A stretch of 64,000 nt of DNA, from positions 310,001 through 374,000 of the forward strand of contig JAFREE010000007.1 in NCBI GenBank assembly GCA_019400425.1, given 5' to 3'. The stretch comes from Hymenochaete sp. R1. Its lineage: Eukaryota > Basidiomycota > Agaricomycetes > Hymenochaetales > Hymenochaetaceae. The number at the start of each line of letters is the position of its first letter. Positions within the stretch are counted from its first letter, which is position 1. The notes beneath the pieces are model-generated. The model worked only from the letters and a program-made list of their open reading frames with translations. It had not been told where the DNA came from and made no database searches. Positions 12,842 through 23,245 of this stretch are shown here, one piece after another. The position numbers and the translations under genes were made by a program.

Positions 12842-13821
12842 GGCAAGGGTGTAAGTAAAGTCAGGTAAACCTCAGGGGCGATTAGAATGCACGCGAAGCC
12901 CCACCCCGAGGTGAGTACCTTGGTTCTTTTCAGACCGTGTGTTCGGATGGCCTACTGTAAGTCTTACTCACCCAGTTTTTATGTCTGCTGACGGTTTCCC
13001 CACCTTGAACTCATTCATCTGATACCTCCCAATCTCGACTTCTTCGAGCTGTATTTGAGTTCTGACTATTTCGAAGTTGTCGGAGGCTGACTATCGGAGG
13101 TTGTTCACGAATGAATCGCCACACTTCTATCTCTTTTTTTTCTGTTTTAGAGGGTCCAGCAAACATCGGAGGCGTCAGTCGGCTGTCGGATCCGAAAGGA
13201 GTAGCCGGATATGTTCCCGATAGATCTCTTTGACGTCATCTCCTATTCATTTTTCGGGGAGACTTATGTTACATAATTTTGATCCGAGTGCTCGCCGGTA
13301 GGCCGTCGCTGCCGACGCTCAACGCCGGCCGTCTCGTTCCTCTGCCTCTGCCTCTGCTATGTTGCTGTGCTGCAGTCCGTTCAGCAAATATGTCGCTGAC
13401 ATTGCCGCCCAACAAACACACCAAACGGAATATCAGTGCCTGAACGAAGTTCACTTTCCACTCAGCCTATTCAAAACATCTCTTACATCTGTTACGCGCG
13501 CCGCTTTTGCCTTGGCTAAGTAAACCTCCCTGCTTCTCCCCCCATCAACTCACTCTCTACTTCGACCGGTGTAGCACATGGACTTCTCCGTGGGGTGCAT
13601 CTAGCTTTCATCTAAGCCCGAAACTTCCCTCGCCGCTGCGTCGCGATCGCACACTGATAGGACGCTGATACGCTCTCGCCAGCCCTCAAACTCGCGGGGA
13701 TTTTAGGGTGAGCGTTCATTCCGCCTCATCCCCACACTCAGAGCTCGCCACTCATCCATTCAATACTCTACACTTTATTTTTGTGTCGCGTGTAGAAATT
13801 GACTTAGTTGAGTCAGTCACC
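12842..13821. other. intergenic, no gene seen
   Basis: Upstream of the second sugar porter. Contains only short frames without recognisable content, so it probably includes upstream control elements of that gene. Confidence 0.45.
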
Positions 13822-13896
13822 ATGGTCACTTTCGATATCGAGGACTTCACTAATCACTTCCCTGCGCCCAAAGAGCGCGAAGCAAAGCACAGCTAG
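13822..13896 (+). CDS. 24-codon small ORF, doubtful
   Basis: An ATG in a good fungal initiation context (TCACCATGG) opens a 24-residue frame beginning MVTFDIEDFTNHF and ending at TAG. The peptide is acidic then basic. It has no signal peptide and no C-terminal CaaX box, so it is not a typical basidiomycete pheromone precursor. It could be a real micropeptide, the first exon of an unrecognised gene, or chance. No family recognised. Confidence 0.2.
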   Translation: MVTFDIEDFTNHFPAPKEREAKHS

Positions 13897-15640
13897 GCGT
13901 TTATTGTACTACTTCAGTGCTTTTTGAATTCGCTCCAAGACCCGTAGGGTTCCCCGCGTCACACAACGATCATGGTTCTGACTTTGTCATAACTTTTTCG
14001 ATGTTCCTGACAAGCAATCCAAGAAAAAGTATGTTGATGTACATGCATGCATGCCATGGTGTACCGCCGGGTATACCTTTTGGTTAGCGACAACTACTAG
14101 TATACCTGAGCGAATACCCTTCCGTGATCTCGTGTCGGTCAAACTGTCTCGTCTCGTTCATAGAGCTTGGAATGTAGCATTGTTATTTCACGCCCCTATG
14201 TCATGGCCTCTTTCTTTCGTCTCAAGCTGAAGAAACCGCATTCAATTTGCTTACCGTCACGCAATCACCGACCGACGAGCTCACATCTCAACTAGACCTT
14301 CGGTATCTGTCAATCGCAAGCAATCGCTTAGTATCTTATCCAATCGCTTCCTATCGCAGAAGATCAACGACACTCACGACACCCAATACAATCCATTTGA
14401 TCCATTCGTGCAAAGATACCTCCGGCATTCAGTTCATAACTGACGCAATTTCGATATCTAAGGATACCCCAAAAGCTAAGATACCACGTTCCGCGGGGCG
14501 CCCGATCTCCCGTGTAGTCCGCCCGAACTTCAAAAAGAACAAGATAAGATGGGTGCTGAGGTTCTTGCCCCTCGCCATAAACACCACACTCGGGCGGGCC
14601 CACTGCGGCCGAGTCAATGAGGTGATCACCCTTCCCCCCAGAAAACAGCGACTCTTCTACCTACTATCCACGCCGGCATGCTTCGTACAAAGGGTGCTTG
14701 GAAGCCTTTTCTCCGCATCGGAATTCGCTCGTCTTTATTGGGTAAAGAAAAAGAAGACGCGAAGCACCCACAGGTCCTTATTGAGTGCGTGGTACGGGCG
14801 TGCGGAAAGAAGCGAGAATTGGAATGAATCATTTTGGGTGAGTTTGATCACCTCATTTTCACTCAATCGTTGCCTCGTCTTTCCGAGGCTGCGATACAAT
14901 TTGTAATCGGCGGTAGATGCTATCCGATGAGCAATCCCAGATGATGTAAACGTTAAAGCTGAGAATGAGCGAGGATACTGATCATCAATTGTGTCTTTTG
15001 AGTCCAGGACGGCCTCCAATTGCCTCACGATGCCGGGAACCAAAGTGAAGTCGAGCCAACGTAAATGACATCCAGCCACTGCGTCCAATATTAGAACGGT
15101 CTCGAACAGCTCGTGTTTTCTGCTTCTGGAAGTCAAGCAAGTTTTGCTGCTGTATGTAAAAGGCTGCTTCGCATCTAGGCATTCAGCTCCAACCTGTGCA
15201 AGGAACTTGCTTCGATGGGCTTCGGGGCCATTAACAAAGTCTAATGCCTGACAGAAATGAATGTTTGACACGATACCTACGGTACCTATGAGCAAGTTAA
15301 AGATCAAGAAAATAAGTATTAGTCGTATGGCGAAATGCTGGGATGCAGTTGTCTGTGATAATGCAAGTGATGGTAGGAATAAATGAGACGTTGCGTGCAC
15401 GTTCGCACATTCCTTGGAAAGTTTTTTGGCAGGTGCGTACGCTTTTGTTGAACTTCAGTGGTCATTAAGAAAGAGGAGCAAGCGAAGGCTGACAATGCGC
15501 TATTGTTGTTGATGTACTATACATATTGAAGTTATTATCGGATATCTGAACCGCCTTACCTGGAGAGAAGATCAAAATTTGGCATGCCAATATGCAGAAT
15601 GCACTCACACATAAAGTCCAAGAGAAAAAAAATCTTCTTT
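13897..15640. other. intergenic with ATG-less long frames
   Basis: Two open frames of about 220 codons overlap here on opposite strands (plus 14247-14906, minus 15400-14735). Neither contains an ATG in its frame, so neither can be a simple gene. The minus frame has one hydrophobic stretch (RLILIFLIFNLLIGTVGIVS). A decayed membrane-protein gene is possible but unsupported. Confidence 0.4.
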
Positions 15641-16854
15641 TCACTGGTCCAAGGAGCCGCCCAGGTATTGTTTAACAAGAGGCTCCCAACAGTCTTGTGC
15701 AATCTGCATATGTTCACCGTCGCAAATTTCGAGCGAGACCCCTCCCTGTTCGTCAAGGGTTCGTAAACCAAAGGTATTCGCCAAGTACGTAGGTTGCAAC
15801 TTCATCGGAACAATTGTCTTCTCGTGATGTGCATCTTCATCGCTTCCTTCGTTATTCGAAATTTGCTCGGAATCTGGGGTAGCGTAAGACCCGAACCACG
15901 CGCTCTCTTTTGGCACAACGGTCTTGTCCTGGCTGAAGAGGATGAGAACCAGATTCTCCAGTGATGCCAAGTTCTTCGAGTATGTTTCATTCACATCTTC
16001 TGGTACTTCGTTGTTGATGTCGACCAAGAAACTGTTGGCCGCAAAATACGCAGGGAGGTTATCTGGGTTGCGGTAGTACTGGGCTTGTACGATGTTCTTC
16101 TGGGCGTACCGACTATATACTCCGGCACGAGCTGCTCTACGAGCAATGTTGCACAAGATATCACCTGGTTTGCAGAGAGGCAGGTCTGCGATGCCCATGT
16201 GCTGTGAGCCAAACGTCAAGAGGTTGTGTATGGGAGGGTCGTTATAACGTTCCACATAGGCACGCAGGAACTGGCCACCTATATAAGTTGCGGGTGGTTG
16301 AGAAGAGCATGGCCCAGTATCAAATATTATCTATTGTCCTGACAAATAGATACACACCTTGAGAGAATCCTATGGCATCAAAGCCATGTTGTAATTCTTC
16401 TACGTCAGCTAGCTCAGCCGCCACAAATTCAAGCTGGGTGTTGACATTTCCAAACTACACAAATTCGAAAGCCAAATTTCATTCGAGAATAATCTGAGCA
16501 TATACAAAAGGCAACTCACAAATCCAGCTTTCTGGTCTGCATCCAGATTCTTGTCAATGTAAACGGAGTGAACGAATAGATCTGGATGTACTGCGTCCTT
16601 TACTAGTTGGGCAAATTCAAGCATACCAGGGGAGGCGTACGAGTCGCCTGAACATGGTTACTTATGAGTACAAGCTCTCTGCGAAAGCTATGAATACCTG
16701 CCACAGACGTACCCAGGCCATGCCACAGAACCAGAGGTCGGATTTTGGTGCTGTTATACTCCGAGACAACGAATGGAAGCTGCTCGCTGACTGGGCTGCT
16801 AAATGCCAAGGTCAATAGCGACAAAACAACCCAAGTCGAGCGCCCTCTGAACAT
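15641..16854 (-). CDS. PPT1: palmitoyl-protein thioesterase 1
   Basis: Lysosomal/vacuolar alpha/beta hydrolase that removes palmitate from cysteines of S-acylated proteins during their breakdown. The N-terminus has a signal peptide (TWVVLSLLTLAFSSPVS). The first conserved block, WHGLGDSYASPGM, is produced exactly by removing an intron that splits it after HGLG. The nucleophile motif GFSQGGQFLRAY spans another intron. The acid residue lies in FSQDKTVVPKESAWFGSY and the histidine in CDGEHMQIAQDCW, matching the Ser-Asp-His triad of the family. About 330 residues, the usual size. It is divergent from the H3K9 methyltransferase gene, with 256 bp between the two start codons. Confidence 0.95.
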
Positions 16855-17054
16855 TCTGGCGCGATTACCGTTTCGCCGATAAGAATGTTACGCTGCGGCT
16901 GGTGAAGGTCAGAAGGAAAAGTAATAGCTGTAGGCATGATTTCCTCGGGCTCCAGCCTTTGACACAACCACCGACACGCGACGCGGAGCTCTAGGCGCTC
17001 TTTGTTCGTCGCGGCTTTCAGCCCAGTTTCTGAGTTTGCTACATTTCTCCTCAC

Positions 17055-17061
17055 TATATAA
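17055..17061 (+). promoter_or_regulatory. TATA-like box of clr4-like gene
   Basis: TATATAA at 17055-17061, 50 nt before the ATG at 17111, inside the 256-bp spacer shared with PPT1. Confidence 0.4.
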
Positions 17062-17110
17062 GCTTCTCTTATTTCTGCGCGTCTCCCTTGCTCTTAGAGT
17101 AAAACTCAAG

Positions 17111-19376
17111 ATGTCTAGGGGTCAGAGCCGTGGTCGAGGCCGAGGTCGTACCAGTCATGTTCCCAACTCAGTGAGATCCTCCTCAAGCATCACCTCGCAT
17201 GTATCTTCCAACATCTCGCGAGGAATCAAAATTGAGACGGATCACCGGGGCAACACGCCAGACGATGATGTCTTTGAGCTCTCGGACTCACCAAAAGAAG
17301 ATTATGGGGCAAACTGGGAAACGGAGTGGAGAGTGAAGGAAGTGGTGTCCCACGAAATCGATTTCAAAGGGAAGACGAAGTACGTGCCGAGTACGTCTAT
17401 TACATCGAGATGCTCACATAGCTCACATATAATTCCTTCCCTGGTACCAAAGATACCAGGTAAGCTCCTTGGTAAATGATTGTCTGTTAGAAATGTTGAA
17501 TGCGAAAGTTCTATTAGATTGAATGGAAGGACTGGCATCGCGAAGACGAGCACGGAACTAACACGACCTGGGAACTGCTCGATCCCGATTCGGGGCCCAT
17601 GCGACAATACGAGAGGTCCAGAAAAGAGGGGAGTAAGGAAGCAATGAAACGAGCTGATGTTGATCTCGCACTGCTCGCTCAACATCCTCTACATGACTAT
17701 CGGACGGCCGAGGACAAAGAAGCATACCCAGCGAAGCTCGAAAAACATAAAATCTTCACAATCGACGAAAGCGAGTGGGACACGAGTGTGGATGAGGGTG
17801 AAGCCCACCCTGACTCAATCCCAACAGGAAGTGCCAGTAGAAGCTCTCAACTGGCGGCAGCCGGGCCCATCGCCACAACAGTCCCCGCCGCTATGCGAGT
17901 GACGGCTCGAGCACGAAAGCGGACCACTACCTCGCCTACCAGCGAATTTTCACGAAGACTTATGCCATCTACGCCCTCAGAAGCTTCATCCAGTAGAATG
18001 ACTCTTGATCCGCATCAATCAGAGGTGAGTGTCTCTGATCTCGGTCTGCCGGACCATTTCAGCGGGAGTGATGTACTCGAGCGCACTCGTGAAAGTTTGG
18101 AACTTGAGTGGAATAGAGCCCAAGATCGCGGCACTGGGCGATTATTCATCGTCAACGATGTAGATGATGAGCAGTTTCCGCCAGTCCCAGCGAACTTTCA
18201 GTATCTGGATAAGAATTATGATTAGTAAGTCATCTTTGTCTTTGTATTATGCACGTCTCATTCAGCATGCATTGAAATGATAGTGACACTTCCATTCAAG
18301 AAACTTTGCAAAATACAGCCGGGTTTCTAGGAGGGTGCGAATGTACCGGTATCTGCAACGATCAACAATGCAGTTGTGTTCGAGAATCATTATGGGAAGA
18401 TAACGCCGGCAATCCTGCCACTGCCTATGATAAAAAGGTAGAACGCGACGATACCAAAGTTGGGGAGTTTATGTACTAATGTTAGTTGTTAGGGTTTATT
18501 TGCCTTTAATCGAGGAGAAGTGGTACTCGAATGTAACGAGGCGAGTTCCTCAATCAAGGTCCTTTCATTAAGCAAGCTTATATCTCATCGCAGAATTGCT
18601 CATGCAAGAGAAACTGTAAAAATGCTGCGTCCCAAAAACGGAGGAAAGTGGAATTAGAGATATTCAAAACTACGAGTAGGGGCTGGGGTGTGCGTTCCAG
18701 GCAGTCCATTCGCAGAGGAACTGTTCTTGGATTCTATACTGGGTAGGACTCTATCGGTTTCGTTCATTGTCATCTTCACTCATCATAGATTCTAGGAGGG
18801 TGATGTGAGCTTATCGTCAATATATAGCGTAATACTAGTTTCTTTCTCTTACCCTCCCCCAAAAATCTTCGGTCGTCCAAGAAAACGGGATGAAATTGGC
18901 AATTTAGGAGAGGAGGACTTCGATTACACCTTCGACTTGGACGCGCGAAACGAAGACGATTCATTCACAGCCTGCGCTTACTCAAAAGGTAAGCACATTT
19001 TTTTTAGAAGTGTCCCTTCTGATTGAATCATGGAATAGGTAACTGGACGCGGTTTGTAAAGTGAGTCGACCGACTTCGTCTTTTTATTTCGTTTGGGCTC
19101 AGTATCCGCTGTCGTAGCCATTCTTGCTCTCCGAATGCCCAGGTGTATTCCGTGGCGTTTGAGGCAAGTGCGGTGGTTCGTAAATTATATTATATCACGC
19201 CCTCCCACCTTGATATTTTTTTCCGATAGTTTAATCTCTTCTATCTTGCTTTCGTCGCATCGGAGGATATCAAAGCTCTCACTGAAATCACCATTCATTA
19301 TGACCCGACGAATAGAGCCCAAGATGAGAAGATACTTTGTGAATGTGGTTCGAGTAAATGTAGGGGGCACCTTTGA
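17111..19376 (+). CDS. clr4: Clr4/SUV39-type histone H3K9 methyltransferase
   Basis: Lysine methyltransferase expected to place H3K9 methylation in heterochromatin. By-eye splicing gives ten exons and 555 codons. An RG-rich N-terminus (GQSRGRGRGR) leads to a chromodomain around residues 70-115 (EWRVKEVVSHEIDFKGKTKY, IEWKDW, TTWELLD). After a Ser/Thr-rich linker comes the Cys-rich pre-SET (CECTGICNDQQCSC ... ECNENCSCKRNCKN), then SET motifs RGWGVRS, GTVLGFYTG, GNWTRFVNHSCSPNAQVYS and ALTEITIHYDP, and post-SET CECGSSKCRGHL at the stop. This is the complete catalytic set with the NHSC and Tyr residues intact. Exon sizes include 9 nt (18796-18804) and 22 nt (19039-19060). The intron at 18541-18593 appears to use a GC donor. 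The chromodomain intron (17381-17517) has a weak donor. Confidence 0.95.
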
Positions 19377-19722
19377 AGGGATTTCAATTCTCAATGTCGT
19401 GTCGTTTTGCTATCCTAAACTGGTCGAAACCAAGACATTATTGTGGACGTACATGAATGTACAGAATAGCTTTCTAGCAGCACATTTCGCTTGTTTTTAT
19501 TATTCTGCTCGAAAGTGACCGTCGAACGAGAGCAACATCAATCCCAATCCCTGGATTTTTTGTTGATGACATAAAATGATTTAGTAAGGAGCTTTGTTGC
19601 GGGCGAGTGGACCCCTTCGTTGACCGCCGCGTTTCCTAATCCCCAAGCAAAGCATCAGCCTCAAGTCTCCACTCACTCCTTTCGTTGTACCCCCATCCCT
19701 CCGACCAGAAACTTAACTAGCC
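19377..19722. other. short intergenic
   Basis: Between the clr4-like stop and the MPC2 start, same strand. Expected to hold the 3' UTR of the former and the promoter of the latter. Nothing else seen. Confidence 0.5.
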
Positions 19723-20347
19723 ATGTCTGGTGCAGCAGCATCCGCCGGAGCGTCCAAGTTTCGACAATTCATGAATCACCCTGCAGGTGGGCCCTCAACG
19801 ATGATACCCTCGTTGACATTTATGCTTACAATAACTTTCTTGGATGCCTGTTTCGCTATCCTGTTGTACAGGGCCAAAAACTGTATTCTTTTGGGCTCCG
19901 TTGATGAAATGGTGTCTCGTTGCTGCGGGTGTGAAAGATTTGAACAGGCCTGCAGAGAAACTCAGCGTGTCACAGAACGTTGGTGAGTCTGTTTTTACCT
20001 TTTGTCACCATGTTTGACGTTGATGAATGTCATGTTTCTGTTTCTGTTTGAACAGCTCTTGCGGCAACTGGCTTCATCTGGGTCAGATACTCGCTCGTCA
20101 TTACGCCCGTGAACTACAGTCTGGCTGCTGTTCGTCCTCTCCCGTCTTCCTCGGGTCATTAGTTTAGCGTCATTCATTTCTGTCTTGTTTCATCAGGTCA
20201 ACTTCTTCGTTGGGACAACGGGAATGAGCCAGCTGTATCGTATCTGGGAGTATGTCGTGTCTTTTCTTCTCGAGCGATTCGTTCAATGCTGACATGATCT
20301 CTTTTAGTTATCGTCGAAAGAACCCGGAGGCTGTAAAGTCTGCGTGA
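19723..20347 (+). CDS. mpc2: mitochondrial pyruvate carrier subunit 2
   Basis: Small inner-membrane protein that pairs with MPC1 to import pyruvate into mitochondria. Four or more exons give roughly 120 residues, the normal size. The sequence runs NHPAGPKTVFFWAPLMKW, then DLNRPAEKLSVSQNVALAATG, IWVRYSLVITPVNYSLAAV, and NFFVGTTGMSQLYRIWEY, closely following the MPC family signature (GPKTIFFWAP, RPAEKLS, RYS). The first intron splits the codon before GPKT. The carrier has three predicted membrane segments. It is convergent with the Apq12-like gene. Confidence 0.95.
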
Positions 20348-20609
20348 GAGACCTGTCGGCAAGAATGACGCACTCAACGTTGCGTTGTTCGTTGTTCGTA
20401 GGGAATGGCGCTTTACCTGCTTATTATACGGCTGGCAGGAGCTTCTGCGTTTAATATATACTTGCGATAGTCGCATAGATGTGGACGGCGAATACATTAC
20501 GGTTCGTTGCGTAGGTTCTACCGGGCATGAAAACAAGAAGATATGCGGGTTGGATAAAATACATTGTGTGAGGGAAAGGTAACCATGTCCAATAACTTGG
20601 ATAATGCCG

Positions 20610-21362
20610 TCAGCGGGATCTCGCTCTCTGCTTGTTCCCACTTTTGGCCTTGCGCCCAGACTGCTTCTTCGACCCGGTCGACCCTTCCCCATCCTCGCTA
20701 CGTTTTCGTTCGCCCGCTGCTTCAAAGGTATCGTCCAAGAAAGATTTCACATTCGTTAATAGAGAACCACTCATCGCCCGTCCCGCGACGCCTGCGATAT
20801 ATTGAACAGCTCGTTGCATATCTGAGCCTTGTGCATCTGTGTCGGCTTGACGGGCCTGCTCCTCGTTGTATTGCCATTGCTGATGCGTGTCAAACGACTC
20901 CCACGGCTTTGGTCTCGCTCGACGTGATCGAGCCGTCGACCGGCCTCCATTTACGTCTGAGCGCCGATTTCCAAACAGTTCGTTCAACTCATCTCCGCCG
21001 CCACCGTTTGTGAACCAAGCGTAGGCCGCTCCGAGAATGGTAAAGATTGTACCCCATTTGATGAGGCGAAACGCTGTGCGGATGAAGAAAGTTGTTGTCC
21101 GGTACATGCTAATGAACACGTAGTATGCGGAGAGAAAGACTATGAGCGGTGGTAATATGGTTTGCGCGTCCCATTCCCAAGGCTTGTATGACGGAATGGC
21201 GGATACAAGTTTGAAGAGACCAGAAAGCACTATGAGCGCGTACGAGAGGAAAGTGAACAAGCTATCGTAGAGCGGAGCAGGTAGTTGCTCTGCGAGGTAG
21301 TCAAGAAGTGGATCGAGAAACGGCGGGAGGTCCTGAGGACGGAGCTGGTGCACTTGGTCCAT
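20610..21362 (-). CDS. APQ12: Apq12-like nuclear envelope membrane protein
   Basis: Intronless 250-codon frame. Residues 35-55 and 70-115 hold hydrophobic segments (ALIVLSGLFKLVSA, ILPPLIVFLSAYYVFISMY, KWGTIFTILGAAYAWF). The pattern of a PPL-containing helix, then RTAFRLIKWG and another helix, resembles the fungal Apq12 family (nuclear pore assembly, membrane lipid homeostasis). The C-terminal half is polar and basic and ends in a Lys/Arg/Ser-rich tail (RKAKSGNKQRARSR) that could be nuclear targeting. Longer than yeast Apq12, as in other filamentous fungi. The ATG at 21362 was preferred because the frame upstream opens without an ATG. Family assignment is from pattern recall, moderately sure. 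Confidence 0.6.
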   Translation of the reverse strand: MDQVHQLRPQDLPPFLDPLLDYLAEQLPAPLYDSLFTFLSYALIVLSGLFKLVSAIPSYKPWEWDAQTILPPLIVFLSAYYVFISMYRTTTFFIRTAFRLIKWGTIFTILGAAYAWFTNGGGGDELNELFGNRRSDVNGGRSTARSRRARPKPWESFDTHQQWQYNEEQARQADTDAQGSDMQRAVQYIAGVAGRAMSGSLLTNVKSFLDDTFEAAGERKRSEDGEGSTGSKKQSGRKAKSGNKQRARSR

Positions 21363-21687
21363 CGTTACGAACGACGAAGACACGACGACTCCGACTCGAA
21401 GAAGAGTGCTTGAAGACAAGTGAGCGTTGACTGCGGTGCAGGTGTCCAAAACGGGAAAAGCCTGGAAGTCAGGGTGTGATCGAAACACGTATGACATAAT
21501 CATACAAACAAAAACAAATAGCACGCTTTTAAGTAATCCGCGCGTCGGTAGCTCTGGCCTCTCATCTCTCTTGCACTCGAACTTCTACCTTCCTCTTCCT
21601 ACGCGCCTGTCCCCTTCGCTGTCCCTTCACTACCTCTTTGCCCCTCCCTCATCCTTAACCTTTCACCTACCTTCCCACTCATTCATC

Positions 21688-22392
21688 ATGGCAATGAAGC
21701 GCAAGTTCGCTGACGACGCCGTCCAAGCTGTATGTATCTCACTCTGAAGTATTACCCTATTTGGTAGTCTGATCGACACCTAATTTAGAACTCGGTTAAA
21801 CAGATGAAGCTCGTCCCTTTTCCTTCATCGCAGCAGACCTACGAAACAAACACGGACTCGGACGTTGTCATGTCCGATTCGCCTCCCATGGACGTAGATG
21901 TCCTTTTTCCTCCGCTCAACCATTCTCGTCTTACTTCAAACGTCTCGACCGATTCGTCTGACTCGTACTCAAGCGACGATTATACGGCCAACTCACCTTC
22001 ACGTACGTTTGCACGATGCATATACTCACTCAGCGTTCACGGTGTTTACTTTTAGCTTCCTATCCTGCCTTTGACCTGTATCCAGCATCTGACTCGATTT
22101 CAACCGACGATCCCTCAGCGTCGCTCAACGGCCGTCACTTCGCCGGTATCGGCTTTCAGCATTTAAGGTGAGACTGATAGATGCCCACTGTATTCATGCA
22201 TTCTTTTGTCAACCAGAGCTAACAAAAAAACCTATTCTGTTGTTTCTGTGCTTCTTTCGTTTTGCTGTCCTCAGACCTGGTTGTAAACAAGTCCCAAAAC
22301 TTCGTGTTGCCTGTGGCAGCGTCTCCAGTGGCCAACGAACGATGTGGTCGCTCTGCGAAGAATGCGGCGCTATTCAGATGCTCGACTCATGA
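21688..22392 (+). CDS. small Cys-containing protein, function unknown
   Basis: Four exons with clean GT-AG junctions give about 150 residues: MAMKRKFADDAVQANSVKQM, then KLVPFPSSQQ, an acidic Ser/Asp region (SDVVMSDSPPMDVDV, TDSSDSYSSDD), SYPAFDLYP, GRHFAGIGFQHLRPGCKQVP, and a C-terminal Cys block (VACGSVSSGQRTMWSLCEECGAIQML). The N-terminal KRKF could be nuclear targeting. Four cysteines (PGC, ACG, LCEEC) could bind zinc. Exon phases agree and all junctions keep the frame, which argues for a real gene. I recognise no characterised family. It is divergent from the Apq12-like gene (325 bp). Confidence 0.7.
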
Positions 22393-23245
22393 TCCTTTTC
22401 AGTTTTCTCTTTCCAATATTTTCATCAAAATGCGCAGTCTCACCAACAGCTCAGCCTTTCGATTTCCTGTGTCAACATTTCTCTCTCTGAAAAGTCTCGA
22501 CAAGCAAGTTCTAGTCCATTGGACCTCCAGCCACTTCGCCTTCGTTTAAATGAAAGATCAAACACTTTTTTCATTGTCGACATCGTCAAGACCGACAACG
22601 AATCTACATCGACATCGACATTATCTTCAACTATCAGGACTTTCAACCAATCCAAGGTGATAAGTGCGAGAACCGAATTATGTTCTCACTAACTTCTTTA
22701 GCCTCAAGTCATTGCCGTAATTGCGACACCTATCTATCTTTCTCGCACCCCAAACCATTTCAAAAAAAAACCTGCAACATCTGAGTCCGCTATCTCTTGC
22801 TATCGTTTTCTACTTCGCCCATTCTATCTGTCTCTATTCTTCCATCTCTGTTCCTCACCTCGTCTTCGACGTCCTCCCACATCCTCATTCACCATTCCAT
22901 TTTCCTTTCGTGTTCTGCTTGTGACTTTTAGTTAGATTACTTTTTGTACCGATCCACTGTAACCAGCCTGAAATGGATTTGGGGTGTTATTTATCTTTCA
23001 TCGAAACGCAAACAGGGTGCGTCTTGGAAGTGAGTTCTGGTACCAGATTAAAGCGGCGTTGTCGAACGTGGCGAGCAGCTGTAGCTGTATTACACACGTG
23101 CCCAAATGAAGTAAATGTCCATCATGAATTCATATGCCGGCGGCCCGTCCCTTTGGTCTTTGCCTCTGCTCTTCGTCTTGGTTCGATTCTCCACTTCTTG
23201 CTTCGACTACTTCTTCTTTTTCCACCTCTTTCTCACCAAGACAAT
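22393..23245. other. intergenic, no gene seen
   Basis: Between the small Cys protein gene and the oxysterol-binding protein gene, both on plus. A C/T-rich tract at about 22740-22920 and another at 23160-23230 just before the next ATG fit promoter or 5' UTR sequence. Confidence 0.5.

Noticed and set aside
14247..15400. Two long overlapping frames (plus 14247-14906, minus 15400-14735) of about 220 codons
   Set aside because: Neither frame contains an ATG, both open with TTG or GTG, and no domain is recognisable. One hydrophobic stretch alone is not enough.
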